Below are positions 11,745 to 21,804 of a DNA stretch of 64,000 nt, in pieces (positions within the stretch are counted from its first letter, which is position 1; every line of letters begins with the position of its first letter). Position numbers and translations under genes: made by a program. The stretch lies in contig OX485809.1 of the NCBI GenBank assembly GCA_950295325.1, positions 1,552,001-1,616,000 of the forward strand. The letters run 5' to 3'. Source of the DNA: Polytrichum commune. Lineage: Eukaryota; Streptophyta; Polytrichopsida; Polytrichales; Polytrichaceae. The notes below the pieces were generated by a model that saw nothing but the letters and a program-made list of their open reading frames with translations, was not told where the DNA came from and searched no databases.

Positions 11745-12016
11745 TTGTTAAAGGTAGAGCATTAGGTTGCTTGTAGTCATAGGATAGTGTTTGTTATATG
11801 ATTAAGAGTGAATAAGGTTTGAATAAACCCATATAGTTTGTGGGAAAGTGGGAGTTGAGATATCCCATATTCATTGTATGAACCAAAGAGGAAAAGTGCA
11901 ATAAAGGGCAAGGCAGGAAGCAGAGGTGATCATCTCACTCCAAGCATTGTTCATATGCCTTTGTGTATGCGTATTTGCTCGTGCAATGTGATCTTTAGTT
12001 CTATTATGCTTCAATA
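11745..12016 (+). mobile_element. Solo LTR of a Ty1/copia element inside the LINE
   Basis: Matches the copia 3' LTR at 34035-34315 along its length: TTAAAGGTAGAGCATTAGG at the start, ATCATCTCACTCCAAGCATT in the middle, GTGCAATGTGATCTTTAG near the end. There is no internal copia sequence beside it, so it is a solo LTR, presumably left by recombination between two LTRs. GGGG flanks both sides (11741-11744 and 12017-12020) and fits a short target duplication. The last few bases seen in the 34-kb LTR (ending TTTTTACA) are absent here. Confidence 0.85.
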
Positions 12017-13235
12017 GGGGCCATGTGTCTTGGGCGTATTTGGTGCAAAGTATGTAGTTGGAATTGGGGTATGTGGTGGGCCAAAAAATTATCTTTCCTA
12101 TGGTAGCCCATGGTGTGTATCTAAATATTAGAGTTTGAGTGATTTGGGCTTCCAAGATTCCTAAGGCCTTCCAGAATTAGTTGGATAGTGTACGGTGTAT
12201 TTGGTTGTTTGATAGCCATTTATCAACATATGGAAATTTGTTTTTTGGCCATCTTGGTTGCCCATTTCCAACGTTCTCTATTGGTGAATGTGTGGAGGTT
12301 GCGGATGGCTATGTCGTATCTAGCCATTGGGAAATTCGCTAGGCAATAAGGGGCAACATGTGCAATGTGTGTGCGCGGTGTATTTGTAGGCACCTTCATT
12401 TGCAAGCGCATCTGCTATTTCATTGCCGGCAATGCATTTGTGGGTTTTGACTTTGTAAATGGGGATTTTGTGTGGGGCCCAATATATTTGATGTACGATT
12501 GCTGCTATGAGTAGTGCATTGGGGTATTGTTATCAAGAGGGGTGTATTATGTGGTCTTTTATCAAGAGTATGCTACGGAGGTTGTCTATGAATATGTGTG
12601 TGTGTCTATTTGGGTGGTTTATGGATTTTATGGCAGTTAATATTACATTTGATTATGCTCAGAGGATGCTTTGGTGGTCGGTAGTCTCTCTAATTTTGTA
12701 TGTTATTGGTGGAGTTGTATATTTCAAACCATGTAATGTTGCCTTCCACTTGGCCTTTTGAGTTCTTGATGGGTAAGATGAATGAACCGTCCATGTATAT
12801 GCATTGGTGTGGGTCAATTTGAGGAGGTGGTTATGGTTGTATTAGGTTGGGAAGGGGGGTCTACTTTGGGTGCGGATTTCGGTGTAGTCAAAAATTTGAT
12901 GTTATATTGTGAGAGGCTAGGTTGGATTGGGTAGGTGTCCACGTGGATATCATGGGGGGGTTTTTTATGGCATATTGGAGTTCTTGTGGAGTTTGTATGT
13001 ATCATGGGGGATTTGGTTGGTTATGTATGAAAATTTATAAATGTGAGGGAGGAATCTGTGAATTGGTAATATTTTGGCCATTCTGGTGTCGGGTTGTAGC
13101 ATATAGTATGTGATGGGATGGTTGCAATTTTGTGGGTGTTAGTGTGTTGGCTAAGTGGGAGTTGTTGGGTTGACCAATCTTTGTGGTTGACTATTAGGAT
13201 GGTGGTTGTATGGTTGTCTTTTTTGGCAGCCATTC
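12017..13235 (-). pseudogene. LINE ORF2: connection region and RNase H domain (- strand)
   Basis: On the - strand the order is YNPTPEWPKYYQF (about 13070-13110), then YMDGSFILP (about 12775-12800), then FIDNL, then THKCIAGNEIADALAN (about 12390-12440). These match RNase H: an aspartate in DGS, a second in the FIDNL strand, and the GNExADxLA motif. The segment continues with WLSNNQIHRTLS-like and LEAQITQTLIFRYT (12155 downward) to the solo LTR. The frame shifts several times. RNase H is known in some LINE clades (for example I, R1 and certain plant L1 lineages); here it shows which way the element reads. Confidence 0.8.
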
Positions 13236-14035
13236 TAACCTAGTGGATAGACAAAAAGAGTGAAGAGAGAAAAAAAGAAGGAAAAGAGGCAATAGATAGG
13301 AGAGCGTAACTGAAAGAGTTAGCACAATGATTGAACGGACGGGTTAGGCCACTAGTTTGTAGGGACTATCATTGATTATTATGGAATGATGTGCGCAAGG
13401 GGCTTACCTTTGCGGCTAATTGAGTAGCCGGGCTATAGCCAAAACGAATCTTACCTGAATTGATCATTGCCTTGTTGTTGTACATGTGTGGAAGCATTGT
13501 AGCAGTTTTCTTACCTTGCGGGTGCCGGCCTTGGTCTTTTCATGGAAATTAACTTGGAAGTGAATAATGGAGGTTAGACCAAAGCAATCTTATGATGAAT
13601 TACAACTCAAAAAGATAGTAATTAAGGAATGGACTAATGCATGGCTCATGACAAAAGTCTTGAGAAGACTATTGCCTCCTGAATAGGAAAAAGGCTATTG
13701 CCAAGTTACAAGAGAATTGCCAAAAGTTGTTGAGCTTCACGACTCAATTAGAGGATGAAATTAGAGTGATAGGAGTCCACATGCATAGGACTGAATCACA
13801 CCAGACTATATGAAGCACAAATGAATAATCTTGAGAGAGGAGTGCATATGTAACCTCGTTGAGAGGGAATTGAAAGTGAAGAACCATAAATTATTATAGT
13901 TTTCCCATCCCAATATGACAACTAATCCTTATAAACACTATACCAATCTTCCTCGAGACCTAGTTCCCTTGTTTGTTTTATTTTTATGAGATTAGTGATA
14001 GTAAAAACCTAACTACAAGTTACTCTAATCATTTG
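13236..14035. other. Unknown 0.8-kb block replacing the LINE RT core
   Basis: The LINE reading ends on one side after RT motif FSQEGFRPQRNTIRQIQ (about 14045-14100) and restarts at about 13233. The catalytic RT palm (YxDD) that should lie between is missing. The replacing DNA is purine-rich on + (AAAAAAAGAAGG near 13270), has no recognisable domain and is not LINE-like in base use. It may be an insertion, an insertion with deletion, or a rearranged segment. Confidence 0.45.
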
Positions 14036-14505
14036 GATTTGTCTTATGGTATTACGTTGTGGTCTAAATCCTTCTTGGCTAAAATGAAGGAGTTTGTATT
14101 TTTCTCTATAGCTTGTGCGGATGGTTGTTAGGATACTAGTATATAGTTTGTATGTTGTGTTGCCTAGTGCAATGGGTCTATAGTTTGTGAGGAGTAGAGG
14201 GTCCTCTTTTTTTGTGGAGGAAGATGTGGTTTATAGCAATTTCAGTAGGTTGGGAATTCTTTTTGTTTGTAGCATTGTTGGAATAATAGGAAAAAATGTG
14301 TTGACAAGAGGATGATAGTGCTTTGATTTTTTCATTGGGGATGTTGTCGGGCCTTGGGGCTTTACCTTGAGCAAACATTTTGAGACAATTTTCATATACT
14401 TCTCAAGAGACGTAGTTGTATGTTTGAGTGTTTGGGGGGGGGGTGTGAGCCCAAAAGGGTGCTCACATTTAGTCTTAGACCCTTGAAACGTTAGTTGATG
14501 CACTT
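14035..14505 (-). pseudogene. LINE ORF2: N-terminal part of reverse transcriptase (- strand)
   Basis: On the - strand: GKAPRPDNIPNEKIKAL (open at 14178-14378), then LHKKRGPSTPHKL and a TYRPIALGNTTYKL block, then LLHFSQEGFRPQRNTIRQ. These correspond to RT motifs 0-2 of non-LTR elements (GxDxIPxE, NYRPIxL, QxGFRxxRST). A G10 tract at 14434-14443 disrupts the frame upstream. Confidence 0.8.
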
Positions 14506-16378
14506 TGAAGTAGCATGTTACTTCACAAAAATATAAAAAGAGTGAAATGTTAGTCTTAGAAGTACCATGTTGTAAGAGGCTAGGATGTGAGTTGTTATTG
14601 TGTTTTTACCTTCGGAAGGATTTGAGTGAATGAGGATAGGTAAGGAGAACTTGGATTGAGTAGTTAGTGAGTAGGCTAGTACAAATGGATGGAGACAACC
14701 AAAGTGACTCAAGAGGCAAGTGCATTCGAATTGGGATGAATGGAGGATCACATGGAGCGCACAAGTGGACCACCTCATCATGGCCACTTAATGGGGAAGG
14801 CCCAAGGAAGAATGCAAGGTGGAGGATAAGCAAATTCTCAAAGCACCAATCAAATCACGAGTTAAGCATCGTGGTTTGAATTAAGTGGTGAGCGACGATT
14901 TGGGAAAGTAAGGGGAGAAAGTTATGGCGGCGGAAAGCGAAGGAGGCTAAGTTTGGGTTGAAGCATCCCAAGTTTGGTAAAGTGTGGTAGGTAGAAAGCC
15001 AAGGCTAGTTAAATGTTCGAATTAGGATCCTTGTTGATCATTTGAGGGAGGAAGGCTTAGAAGATAGGATTGGCGCCTACTAAGTAGGAGGAAATCTCAA
15101 GGGCTTATCGTGAGCCTTGAGGGTGCTCACCCCCTCAAGCTTACTATATAATCCCTCATTCTTCCCTCACTCATCCTCTCTTTCCTTTGTGCTCCAAGGC
15201 ACCCCACGAGTTATAAGTGTGGGTGTGGGAAGCCATATTGGAGCACATGTGTGTGCTTAGTTTTTAGTTTGAGAGCCAAGGCTTGTTAGCCTTGAAGAGG
15301 GCTTGACCTCTTGGTAGAATTAGTGTTGACGTGAAGGATTTTAAAGTTAATTCATGATTCCAATTTGTGGTACTTTAAGTTCATGTTTTGAATACACGTG
15401 GTTGCAAGTTCCATGTTTAAGAGTTGAGCACTTGATGTTGTGATGAGTGCAAAAATATACTTGTGTGGATTAGTTAGTCTTAGTGAAGTTAGGAAATTCT
15501 CTCTCCCCCTCTCCTCTCTAGGATTTTAGGATTTTAGGATTAGAGAAGAATTGTGTGATTAGAAAGGGGTTGTTAGTAGAATTAGGAAAATTAGGTAGGA
15601 AGATTAGTTAAGGGCTTGAATAATTAGTGAGGTAGTTGGGGATTACAACTACAAAGTTGTGGGTTTATGAAGGAGCTGGGTTTATGAAGGAGCTGGGTTT
15701 GTTTAGTTAGAAGCTAAGGAGCTGGGTTTATGAAGGAGCTGGGTTTGTTTAGTTAGAAGCTAAGAAGCTGGGTTCATGAAGGAGCTGGGTTTATGAAGGA
15801 GCTGGGTTTGTTTAGTTAGAAAGTAAAGAGCTAGGTTTATGAAGGACCTGGGTTTGTTTAGTTAGAAGCTAAGGAGCTGGGTTCATGAAGAAGCTGGGTT
15901 TATGAAGGAGCTGGGTTTGTTTAGTTAGAAGCTAAGAAGCTGGGTTTATGAAGGAGCTGGGTTTATGAAGGAGCTAGGTTCATGTAATTAGAAAGTAAAG
16001 AGATGGGTTCATGAAGGAGCTTAGTAGATAGCCTACCTAATTAGCTCATAGACAAGTAGTTAGTTACATTATGCTAGTTAGTGTTATGTGTGGCTTTCAC
16101 AAGTAAATGTATTTGAGATTGACTATAGAGAATAGTGTTTTTTTTAACACTTGCATCCTCTCTTTAAAAATAAACCACGTGCACAACTTAATGGAGAATG
16201 TGGAGCACTCTCGCGATGGCAAGACAAAGGAAGCAAAGACCAAAGTTAAATCCAAGACCACTTGAAGGGTGAACCTTGCACTATGGACTCATCCAAGTCC
16301 AAATCCAATACCGCGGAGGAATGTGAGCCCAAACCCACTACTCGGACTACAGACGCTTAAGGGTGGGGGGTTTGGCCT
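14506..16378 (+). mobile_element. 1.9-kb insertion of unclassified repeat into the LINE
   Basis: LINE reading is interrupted between the RT start (14505) and the endonuclease-RT linker (16380). The insert has a TATA-like CTATATAATCCC at about 15145 followed by a C/T-rich leader, a minisatellite (15656-16022), and near its right end a short ATG frame (16191-16265) rich in lysine. The layout resembles an LTR or TRIM-type retroelement, but I find no paired LTRs or primer-binding site, so class and exact edges stay open. Confidence 0.45.
15656..16022 (+). repeat. Minisatellite of 18- and about 30-bp units
   Basis: Alternating units built on GAAGGAGCTGGGTTTATG (18 bp) and a longer form ending GGGTTTGTTTAGTTAGAAGC. 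About six higher-order blocks, with small substitutions such as TTCATG for TTTATG. All frames carry stops (TAG in the TTTAGTTAG segment), so it is unlikely to be coding. Confidence 0.9.
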
Positions 16379-18047
16379 CACAGGGGGGTTTGTTTAAGAT
16401 GATGCCGTTGGGAGTGTGCTATGGGTGTTTGGATACTATGCACACGCATGTGTTAGGGTGGTTTGTTGTGTCCTTGCCAAAAGTAGTTTGTCGTTGGAAT
16501 GATTTAAGTTGGGAGTGATGTATTTCATTTGCTATGTCTTTGGGGTTTGTTAGAATGTTACCGTCTAGGTCTCAAAGGCAGTTGAGGGGGTTGTTGTTTG
16601 TTGGTTGAAATCTTTCTTGTGGATTGTTTTGGTATCTTGTCTAGTAGGGTTCTATATTTGGTTATGGTAGCCTTGCAATTGATGGAAATTTGTTTTGAGG
16701 TGATTTTTTGGGCTTTAAATTTGGCAATTTTGTCAATGTTGGCTAGTTCTTGTATCCATTGGGCATAGTCGGTGGAGTTGTGGGGGAGGGGGGGGGGATT
16801 TGCCAGTTTTTAATTATTTTAAGGCTAGTATGTCAGGGTGGTTGGGTGTATGAGGGTGGTTTCATGTGGCTTGAACTACCTTGTGGATGCTATGGAGGAT
16901 TTTTAGTTGATTTTTCCATAAATTTTGTTGCTTTCTACAGAGGAAGCCACATTGTTTTTTTTGGCTTGGGTGGTGAGTGGAGGCGGGGGGGGGGGGGGCG
17001 GGGCAAGTTTTGTCATGCATGTTTGTTCGGTGCATTTGCTGAAGGAGCTTATGATTTCTTGAAATTTGTCATGTGCTTCCTTCCATTGGTGGGGGTGAGC
17101 TGCTTGTGGTGTAGTGTGTTTGTAAGATTGTCGATTTCTAGGTTATTGTCTTATAGGATCATTGAGTTTCTAGAATTTGGTTGGGGAGATGGGGCATATT
17201 GGTAGGTAGTGGTTTCTTGTTGGCGCTTATGACATTGGGGTGGAGTTGTAGGTAGACCGGGTAGTGGTCAAAGGTTTGGTTGTGGTTAATTCGTGTGTTG
17301 CTTTTGAGGGTAGCATTGTTGCAAAAATTGATGTAAAAACTATTTATAAGGCTTGTTGAGGTGTAGTTGTGGCCTCATTGTCGTGAAAAATATTCCTAGT
17401 TTTCTATGGCATGGAATCATGAGTTGAGTTTGTATTGGGTCCATTCGTGGTCTGCTTGTTGTTGTTGTTGTTATTTGGGGGGGGGGGGGTGTTATCCGCT
17501 GCATGTTCATCCTTTGAGGAGTTTGTCTTGGTTAAAATCCTTGGCTAGGATGATGTGGTGTGGTGTTGTGGATGGTGGTCTATTAGAACTTGGATTTGGT
17601 CTTGGATTTTGGTTAGGGGTTGTTTGTCGTCTTGGTGAGTTGGCATGTACATGCTTAGGATTAGTATGGGTTTTATGGGTTTGTTTGTGATCTTGAGTGC
17701 TTGCAGATATGGCAATATTGTGGTTGTTGTTGGGAGTTTGGTGATATTGTCATTGGAGTAGATGGACATTGTATCGTTGCTAGGATGCCACCTTTCGCCG
17801 GGGTGTATGTTGAGAATTGATTGTGGTAGTGTGGCTCAGTGTTGTTAGAGTTGTTGTATATGTAATTTGGAAATCTTCAGTCTATGTAGATTGTAGACTT
17901 GTTTTTGTGGAGTTTAGTTTCTTGTATGAGCATGATTTGTGGGTCATTGTGGTGTGTCTATAGAAATTCTTGAATGCCTGGAAGGTTGGAGCTAATATGG
18001 CATTTTTCCATCTAATTATGTCTAGGGTTGTGGTGTCATGGTTGTCC
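16379..18047 (-). pseudogene. LINE ORF2: APE endonuclease and linker (- strand)
   Basis: On the - strand: LPGIQEFL and IIMLQETKLHKNKS near 17900-17990 (the catalytic glutamate motif), ILILSMYMPTHQDDKQ (open at 17545-17769), HHIILAKDFNQDKLLKG near 17530 (LAGDFN with G changed to K), GHNYTSTSLINSFYIN near 17350-17380 and FDHYPVYLQLHPNVI near 17240-17290 (the SDHxPV motif, with S changed to F). A linker follows (ELANIDKIAKFKAQKITSKQ, about 16650-16740). This is an apurinic-type endonuclease of a non-LTR retrotransposon. G tracts at 16788-16797, 16985-16998 and 17477-17489 and several stops make it dead. Confidence 0.85.
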
Positions 18048-18319
18048 AAGCACTAGTAGAGAATTTTGCGTCCCGATCAACAAAAAAGTGTTGGTCGCGG
18101 TTGTTACTTAGGACGCGTTGACCTGGACACTCTGTAACACGGTTTTGTTGATCTGTTCTGTTGATCTGGTCATCAAAAGTTTACCAACAAAAATCAAAAT
18201 CAAAATCAATTTTTTTACTTTCCGGATTTTCCGGAAAATTTTATTTTTTACGGCCTGGATGTTCGGCAAAAAAAATTAATTTCAGACTACTACCACAGCA
18301 CAAACTACGTCCCCATCAA

Positions 18320-18440
18320 CTCCAACATACTCGCCTAGGCTTGCTAGGCTAGGCTAGAGGTCGTAGTTGCGGGCCAAGGGATTGGAACCCCAACCTTGGG
18401 CTTCCCACTTGGTGGTTCTAACCACCAAGTCAACACACTT
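18320..18440 (-). repeat. Possible tRNA-derived SINE head inside the CACTA element
   Basis: On the - strand GACTTGGTGGTTAGAACC resembles a pol III A box, and GGTTCCAATCC some 35 bases later is one base off the B-box consensus GGTTCGAATCC. Part of it forms an 11-bp hairpin (ACTTGGTGGTT, two bases, inverse) at about 18408-18431. No target duplication or poly(A) tail was found, so this is tentative. Confidence 0.4.
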
Positions 18441-18476
18441 TCTTGATATTAAGGGAGTGCTTTAAACCCTTTTATA

Positions 18477-18931
18477 GTTCACCCTCCATAAATGTTACAC
18501 CTATAAGTGTTAACCCTCTCTAAATGTTAACTTTCTTCTACTCCCCACATATTGCACACTATAAATGTTAAACGTGTTAATTGTTAACAAAATGGTACTC
18601 CCTTCTTTGTAAATTTAACTTTATAAATGTTAACAAATGAAATACAACCATGAGGTGGATGATAAAGACTACACATTCAATTACCAAAGAACCATTGATT
18701 CATACTTCACCCATGATTTGTAAACTTGATATTGAAATAAAGTTTTAATTGGGTTTGCAATTTTATGAATGGTATTCTCTCACAAGCACTCTTCACAATT
18801 GCTTATATTTATAAATGTTAAGATTTGTATATTGCTCAAAAAAATAATTTTATGATTGTTAGATGTTAACACCTTTATAAATGTTAACTTTGATCCACTC
18901 CCGGAGGTTAACATTTATAGAGGGTAGACTG
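18477..18931. mobile_element. Pogo/Emigrant-like MITE nested in the CACTA element
   Basis: Left end GTTCACCCTCCATAAATGTT and right end, inverted, CAGTCTACCCTCTATAAATG share the CCCTCTATAAATGTTA block. TA flanks both ends (18475-18476 and 18932-18933). Internal copies of TATAAATGTTAAC recur. The CTCTATAAAT-type subterminal repetition with TA duplication is a known feature of plant Emigrant/Lemi (pogo, Tc1/mariner superfamily) elements. Confidence 0.75.
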
Positions 18932-18949
18932 TATGTGAGGAACACTTCA

Positions 18950-19475
18950 AACCTATTTACAATATATTTTGATATATACTATTTAAATAAATTCTTAGTA
19001 TATACGTATATCCTAAAATAGATTATTTATGTATATTATGAAATATACTATTTATGTGTTTTTTGACACATACTATTTACGTATATTTTGACATGTTCTA
19101 TATACATATATTCTGAAATGTAGTATTTACTTATATTCTAAAATATAATATTAAAATATCTTCAAAAATATACTATAAATAATATATTGCAAGTTATACT
19201 ATAAATAATGTATTTCAAAATACACTATTTATAGTATAATATATCATATCATATTTTTAATATATTGCAGATTGTACTATTTATAGTATATTTTAAACTA
19301 TACTATTTATAGTATATTACAGATTATACTATTTATACTATGTTATGTAATATACTATTTATACTTTATTATGTAATATACTATTTATAATATAATCTGC
19401 ATACACTATTTATAGTATACCCTGCACTATATTATTTATAGTATAATTTGCAATATATTATTTACAGTATTTAGT
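18950..19475. repeat. AT-rich array of palindromic ACTATTTATAGTATA units
   Basis: At least a dozen partly palindromic units around TACTATTTATAGTATA. Spacing is irregular on the left and about 24-30 bp between 19220 and 19470. It lies within the CACTA element, next to the pogo-like MITE. No coding capacity. Confidence 0.85.
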
Positions 19476-19759
19476 AGTATTCAAGATTCCAAAAGATTCC
19501 AAAAGATTCGAATGGTTTAAAAAGATTTCAAAATACTCGAAAAAATTTCCAAAATGATAATGGAATATTCTAAAGATTCTAATTTTGCGTGAGTTTTGTT
19601 GATTTGGCCATTGTACTACTCGAATCAACAAAAAGTAGGCACCAAACTGTTGGTTTTGGCAAGAAGTTACAAATTCAGTGAAATAGGTCATTGCAGTGCC
19701 CAAATCAACACAAATCTGTTGATTTTCTGTTGATTTGGTCATGATTTTCTAGTAGTGAA

Positions 19760-19965
19760 GTTGTATGTGAGGTGTGTGGTGTGATTGGGTTGTGATTGGT
19801 GGCTGTGCCTGGGGTTGTATCCTTTTATATTGTAGGCACATTTAGTAATTTCTTGGATCAATTTTTTGTGGGATGCGAGGTAGCTCTTTGTGTAGGTTGT
19901 GTCTTGTGTTGTGGGGTCTCTTTTGGAAATTTTGATGGTCTCGAAGATAGCTAATGTCGGTTATT
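19760..19965 (-). pseudogene. LINE ORF2 region just upstream of the endonuclease (- strand)
   Basis: The - strand reads KISKRDPTTQDTTYTKSYL, HKKLIQEITKCAYNIKGYN and RHSHQSQPNHTTHLTYN up to the CACTA insertion; across the element the reading resumes with DIIRWKNAI. It is A/C-rich like the rest of the LINE. It has no own domain assignment. Confidence 0.6.
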
Positions 19966-20247
19966 TGAGGCCATTAGCTAACACTATCAACTCCTAAAAG
20001 CTTGCACGGCGCTGCCAATGCCGCTCCAAGAGTCTCGAGGCCAATTGCTGAATTGTGGCTTACTTCACTCATTCCCAACCCCTCAGCTTCACACTGAACC
20101 CAGCGAAACCCAGGCGTGAACCTCATCTAGTCAAAATCTGCAGAGGAGGGTTTCGAGAATTCGGTGTTGTGAATTTGGTGGGCAAGTAGTTGGATTTAGT
20201 CGGTGTAGATTTCAAGTCGCGGCCGATTTGGACTTCATTTGGTCTCA
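19966..20247. other. Unassigned segment between LINE and family A copy 6
   Basis: Slightly GC-richer than its surroundings. No domain or repeat recognised. The LINE reading stops near its left edge. Confidence 0.3.
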
Positions 20248-20474
20248 ATGGTCGGCGAGGACCGAGTGCTAGTTACAGGTGAACCGGTTGAGTTTGAGAA
20301 ATAACCAGTTCAAATTCAAGAGCGGCTTAGGAAAATTACCAATCCATTTAGAGTAATTTACAGAATATTCCTCAATCTGATTTTAAAAAAACAGAAAGAT
20401 GTGAACATGTAACCGGTTGGTCTTGAAAACACTAGGATGCCGACCGGTTATGCCCAAAATTCTCCCCGGACAGT
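20248..20474 (+). repeat. Family A MITE, copy 6, best-preserved right terminus
   Basis: Left end ATGGTCGGCGAGGACCG, core CTAGTTACAGGTGAACCGG, right end AAATTCTCCCCGGACAGT. The right end is the inverse of the left end of copy 5, which defines the family's terminal inverted repeats. Confidence 0.8.
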
Positions 20475-21790
20475 GGTTGGTGTGTGCAGAGCCTCAGGTG
20501 GATGAGATGCTAGCAAAAACTGAGTTCTTGACACTCAGAGCGACTTTTTGGCAGGCTACAGAAATTTGAGTTCAGGAAGTTTACTGAATGTACCGGCAGA
20601 CTAGTCGAAATTGCAGTGACTGGGAAATTCAGAGGACGAATTTCTGAGTACGAGTCTGAGTATTCCGGGTCTTAAACATGGGTAATTTAGCAGGATCTGC
20701 GAGTTAATTCAAACCAAAAGCAGGAATGCAGACTAGTTGAAATCTGCGCTACGAGGAAATGATATCTGAATGTGCCAATTGGATTGTGCAGAGTCTAATT
20801 GCAGGTTTGAGATGCTGGTTATTTGACTTGAATCAATCCCAAGAGTCTGGCAGACAGGTAGAATGAAGCCTCTGAGCTAAGTGAGTATCGAAATGAAGTG
20901 TCTGAGGTGAAGCGTGAACGTGCAAACTTCATCGCGGTGGCAAACTTCGTGGACTTTGAACTCTAGGCTGAGACCTCTCTCCCGCCAAATTGCAAGCTTG
21001 AGGAGGCATAATTCTAATGGCACTACATGTATTTGTTAAACCGATGTGGGAAGGCTTTACATTCTGTTGCATAGTATTTCAGCAGGTGCATAACATTACT
21101 GAGCGTTCCTCATGATATAACAATGAGATGCTTGAAAAGCTACGCCGGAAGACTCATATTCATATTGAACTCCCAACATCTCACTATTATATGTTAAGTA
21201 GTGTTATGTGTCTTCATATTAGCTAAAGCAATACACCTGTGTGAGCAGAGAGTTAAGTACCATAAACTAGCTTGAACTTCTTGTGTTCACGCTAGTGATG
21301 CAAAAAAACAACATAGTCAAGTGGTTCATGTGGTTTTGCTAATATATTCACTCTTAGGTAATGTTTGGTGGGCAAAGGACTTAAGCCATTGTTGATGGAC
21401 TAGTTGGGTCCTATTCATCAAAACTATTGGAGCCCTAGTGGTGTGAGTGTGTTGGTGTAGCAAGGAAGCCTAGTGGTCCTGGCAATGGCAATTGTGAGCC
21501 TAGCTATGTGGAGGGGGTCCAATGAAGTGGGGGGAAGTTGGTGCATTGTCATGGGTGCAGGGGAGGGAGACGGCAAGGTGTTGGGCTATGTTGTACATGC
21601 ATTGTTGAGACAATCGATTCATGGGATCATTACGCCTACCATTTGATGAACATGAAGAGTATGATGCTTGAGAGACACTTTGTTGATGCTTCCACTCGTT
21701 GGTTGGTGTTGAGGTTCATGCATGATGCTAGTGAGGCAAGCTTCCCGTCAATGTAGTGCCATTTCTTCACTCCAACATTGCTTTGGTACA
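20475..21790 (+). other. Unassigned; short charged reading frame at 20874-20966
   Basis: Mostly unrecognised. A frame at 20874-20966 reads ELSEYRNEVSEVKRERANF and then a stop after VDFEL; its charge pattern looks coiled-coil-like and it might be a captured exon or pseudogene scrap, but stops lie on both sides. No function assigned. Confidence 0.25.
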
Positions 21791-21804
21791 ACTCTTCTTC
21801 ACGA

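Larger units (their letters stand above)
18051..19757. mobile_element. Nonautonomous CACTA (En/Spm) transposon, TSD AAG
   Basis: Left end CACTAGTAGAGAATTTTG and right end GATTTTCTAGTAGTG form CACTA-type inverted termini. AAG flanks both sides (18048-18050 and 19758-19760), the 3-bp duplication expected of CACTA elements. Subterminal repeats of TGTTGAT / ATCAACA occur near both ends (18060-18200 and 19605-19745). No transposase is encoded. The element sits inside the LINE endonuclease region: LINE sequence resumes directly on both sides. Confidence 0.92.

Noticed and set aside
16750-17205. 151-residue + frame with hydrophobic segments that look like membrane helices
   Set aside because: The hydrophobicity comes from the G/T-rich antisense of the LINE endonuclease region; it also spans two poly(G) tracts.
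18361-18435. Intact tRNA gene
   Set aside because: Only A- and B-box-like parts are visible, the B box has a mismatch, and the strong hairpin does not fit a cloverleaf.
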